Assembly (NCBI RefSeq): GCF_003236305.1
Contig: NZ_POTX01000036.1
Coordinates: 1 to 34,209 of the forward strand
Source: Micromonospora endophytica
GTDB taxonomy: Bacteria; Actinomycetota; Actinomycetes; Mycobacteriales; Micromonosporaceae
Direction of reading: 5' to 3'
Length of the DNA stretch: 34,209 nucleotides
In this document: positions 33,632 to 34,209 of the stretch, piece after piece
Layout of the letters: every line of letters begins with the position of its first letter
Numbering within the stretch: the first letter of the stretch is position 1
Position numbers and translations under genes: made by a program
The notes under the pieces: model-generated
The model's database searches: none
What the model saw: the letters and a program-made list of their open reading frames with translations, nothing else
Told to the model about the DNA's origin: nothing

Positions 33632-34082
33632 TTGGACGAGCAGCGGCTGACTTGCTGGGCGGAAGCGATCGAGGCGGCCGTCGAGCGTGCGTTGCGTGAC
33701 ATCGTGTCGAGGTATCCGTTCGAGCCGGACGAGCACACCGTGGGTCCGCCGGCCTCGGAGTCGGAGCTCGCCATGCTCCGGCAGCGGCTGCCGTGGATAC
33801 CCGACGACCTCCTCGCCGTCGCCAGATGGGTGGGGGAGGTCTCCTTGCCCGACATCGCAAACGGCTACTTTCTGTTCTCGCCTCGCTACATCCAGACCGT
33901 GCTGGACCACAACGACGGCATCCCGGACCGCATCGGCGAACCGTTCGACGAGGACGTCGATGTGGTCATCTTCGGGGCCGACGGCGGCGGTGCACGGTAC
34001 GCCATCGCCGTCGGTGACACCGGTGCCGTCTATCGACTGCGGGAATGCGGATACAAGCAGGGCACCTATTCCGGCTCCGCCG
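33632..34082 (+). pseudogene. SUKH/SMI1-KNR4-like gene interrupted by an IS element
   Basis: The TTG at 33632 has GGAAAGG 8 bases upstream; GTG 33602 is an alternative. The frame reads ELAMLRQRLPWIPDDLLAVA, then VSLPDIANGYFLFSPRYIQT, VVIFGADGGGARYAIAVGDT and AVYRLRECGYKQGTYSGSA. The FGADGGG...Y stretch and overall plan fit SUKH immunity or structural proteins, which in bacteria often protect against contact-dependent nuclease toxins. No toxin is visible here. Family-like sequence stops at 34082, exactly where an IS terminus begins; the frame then runs through the IS to the window end. Confidence 0.75.
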
Positions 34083-34209
34083 TGTCAAGCCCCGGGTTTG
34101 ATGGACAGTTGGTTAGCTGGTTTTCAGGGGTGCGGGGACCGGGTGGGTCATCGCGTGTAGGGCCTCGTGTTCGGCGGGTGGGATGTGTCCGAGTTCGCCG
34201 TGCAGCCGG
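34083..34209 (-). mobile_element. End of an IS3-family-like insertion sequence (continues past the window)
   Basis: The end starts TGTCAAGCCCCGGGTTTGAT, with the TG terminus usual for this family, and is about 86% identical over 42 bases to the solo end at 12206-12247. The minus strand just inside encodes a transposase C-terminus. The rest of the element lies beyond 34209. Confidence 0.8.
34113..34209 (-). CDS. IS3-type transposase, C-terminal fragment (5' part outside window)
   Basis: On the minus strand the frame reads RLHGELGHIPPAEHEA and ends in PAPLKTS with TAA at 34115-34113. RLHxxLGxxPPxExE is the hallmark C-terminus of the DDE-type OrfB transposases of IS3-family elements. The catalytic DDE residues would be upstream, beyond the window edge. 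It was inserted into the SUKH-like gene in the opposite orientation. Confidence 0.82.
   Translation of the reverse strand, partial: RLHGELGHIPPAEHEALHAMTHPVPAPLKTS

Overview
The window is a very GC-rich actinobacterial chromosome segment. Twin-arginine, FecCD-type and NarL-type families, GTG starts and a DUF574-type methyltransferase all fit an actinomycete. Micromonosporaceae is my best guess from the style of the integrase and mobile-gene remnants, but this is inference, not a database result. No plasmid or phage origin is visible. The segment has healthy operons separated by strips of broken genes and mobile-element scars.

Left part (1-7 kb). A 5'-truncated Pro/Glu- and Lys/Ala-rich protein gene runs into tRNA-Ser(GCU). 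A secreted protein with a sortase-like C-terminus follows on the minus strand, then tRNA-Arg(ACG). The 3' 50 bp of that tRNA (2034-2083) is repeated exactly at 5448-5497. The 3.4 kb between the copies is an integrated islet carrying an XRE-DUF2332 fusion protein, a small unknown protein, a frameshifted AbiEii-type nucleotidyltransferase and a coiled-coil gene stub. A perfect 15-bp terminator hairpin sits just beyond the second copy. Next come the catalytic half of a tyrosine integrase and the C-terminal scrap of a flavin monooxygenase. A 17-bp motif, TGCTCSGTGGGTGCTCG, recurs near these attachment sites and again at 13.7 kb. A degenerate third copy of the tRNA 3' end lies at 33.5 kb.

Metal-type uptake module (7.1-12.1 kb). 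The order is a DJ-1/PfpI-AraC regulator, a binding lipoprotein, a FecCD permease, an ATPase, and a protein fusing a DJ-1/PfpI domain to a YHS metal-binding domain. The last four genes overlap at every junction and look like one operon. This is the best candidate here for an under-described system.

Middle (12-16.2 kb). There is a solo insertion-sequence end, a TehB-like methyltransferase, a frameshifted HTH-nuclease gene, a frameshifted NlpC/P60 gene, a DUF574-type methyltransferase, a PmtA/KsgA-like methyltransferase and a truncated short-chain dehydrogenase.

Right part (16.4-34.2 kb). A four-gene operon encodes a PaoABC-like, Tat-exported molybdenum aldehyde oxidoreductase with its XdhC-type maturation factor placed between the flavin and molybdenum subunits. 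A small helix-hairpin-helix-like protein and two tandem CNNM/CorC-type membrane proteins follow. A MacB/FtsX-type ABC exporter is then flanked by two NarL-type two-component systems, the second with a polytopic membrane protein. The window ends in a SUKH-like immunity gene cut by an IS3-type element whose end matches the solo end at 12.2 kb.
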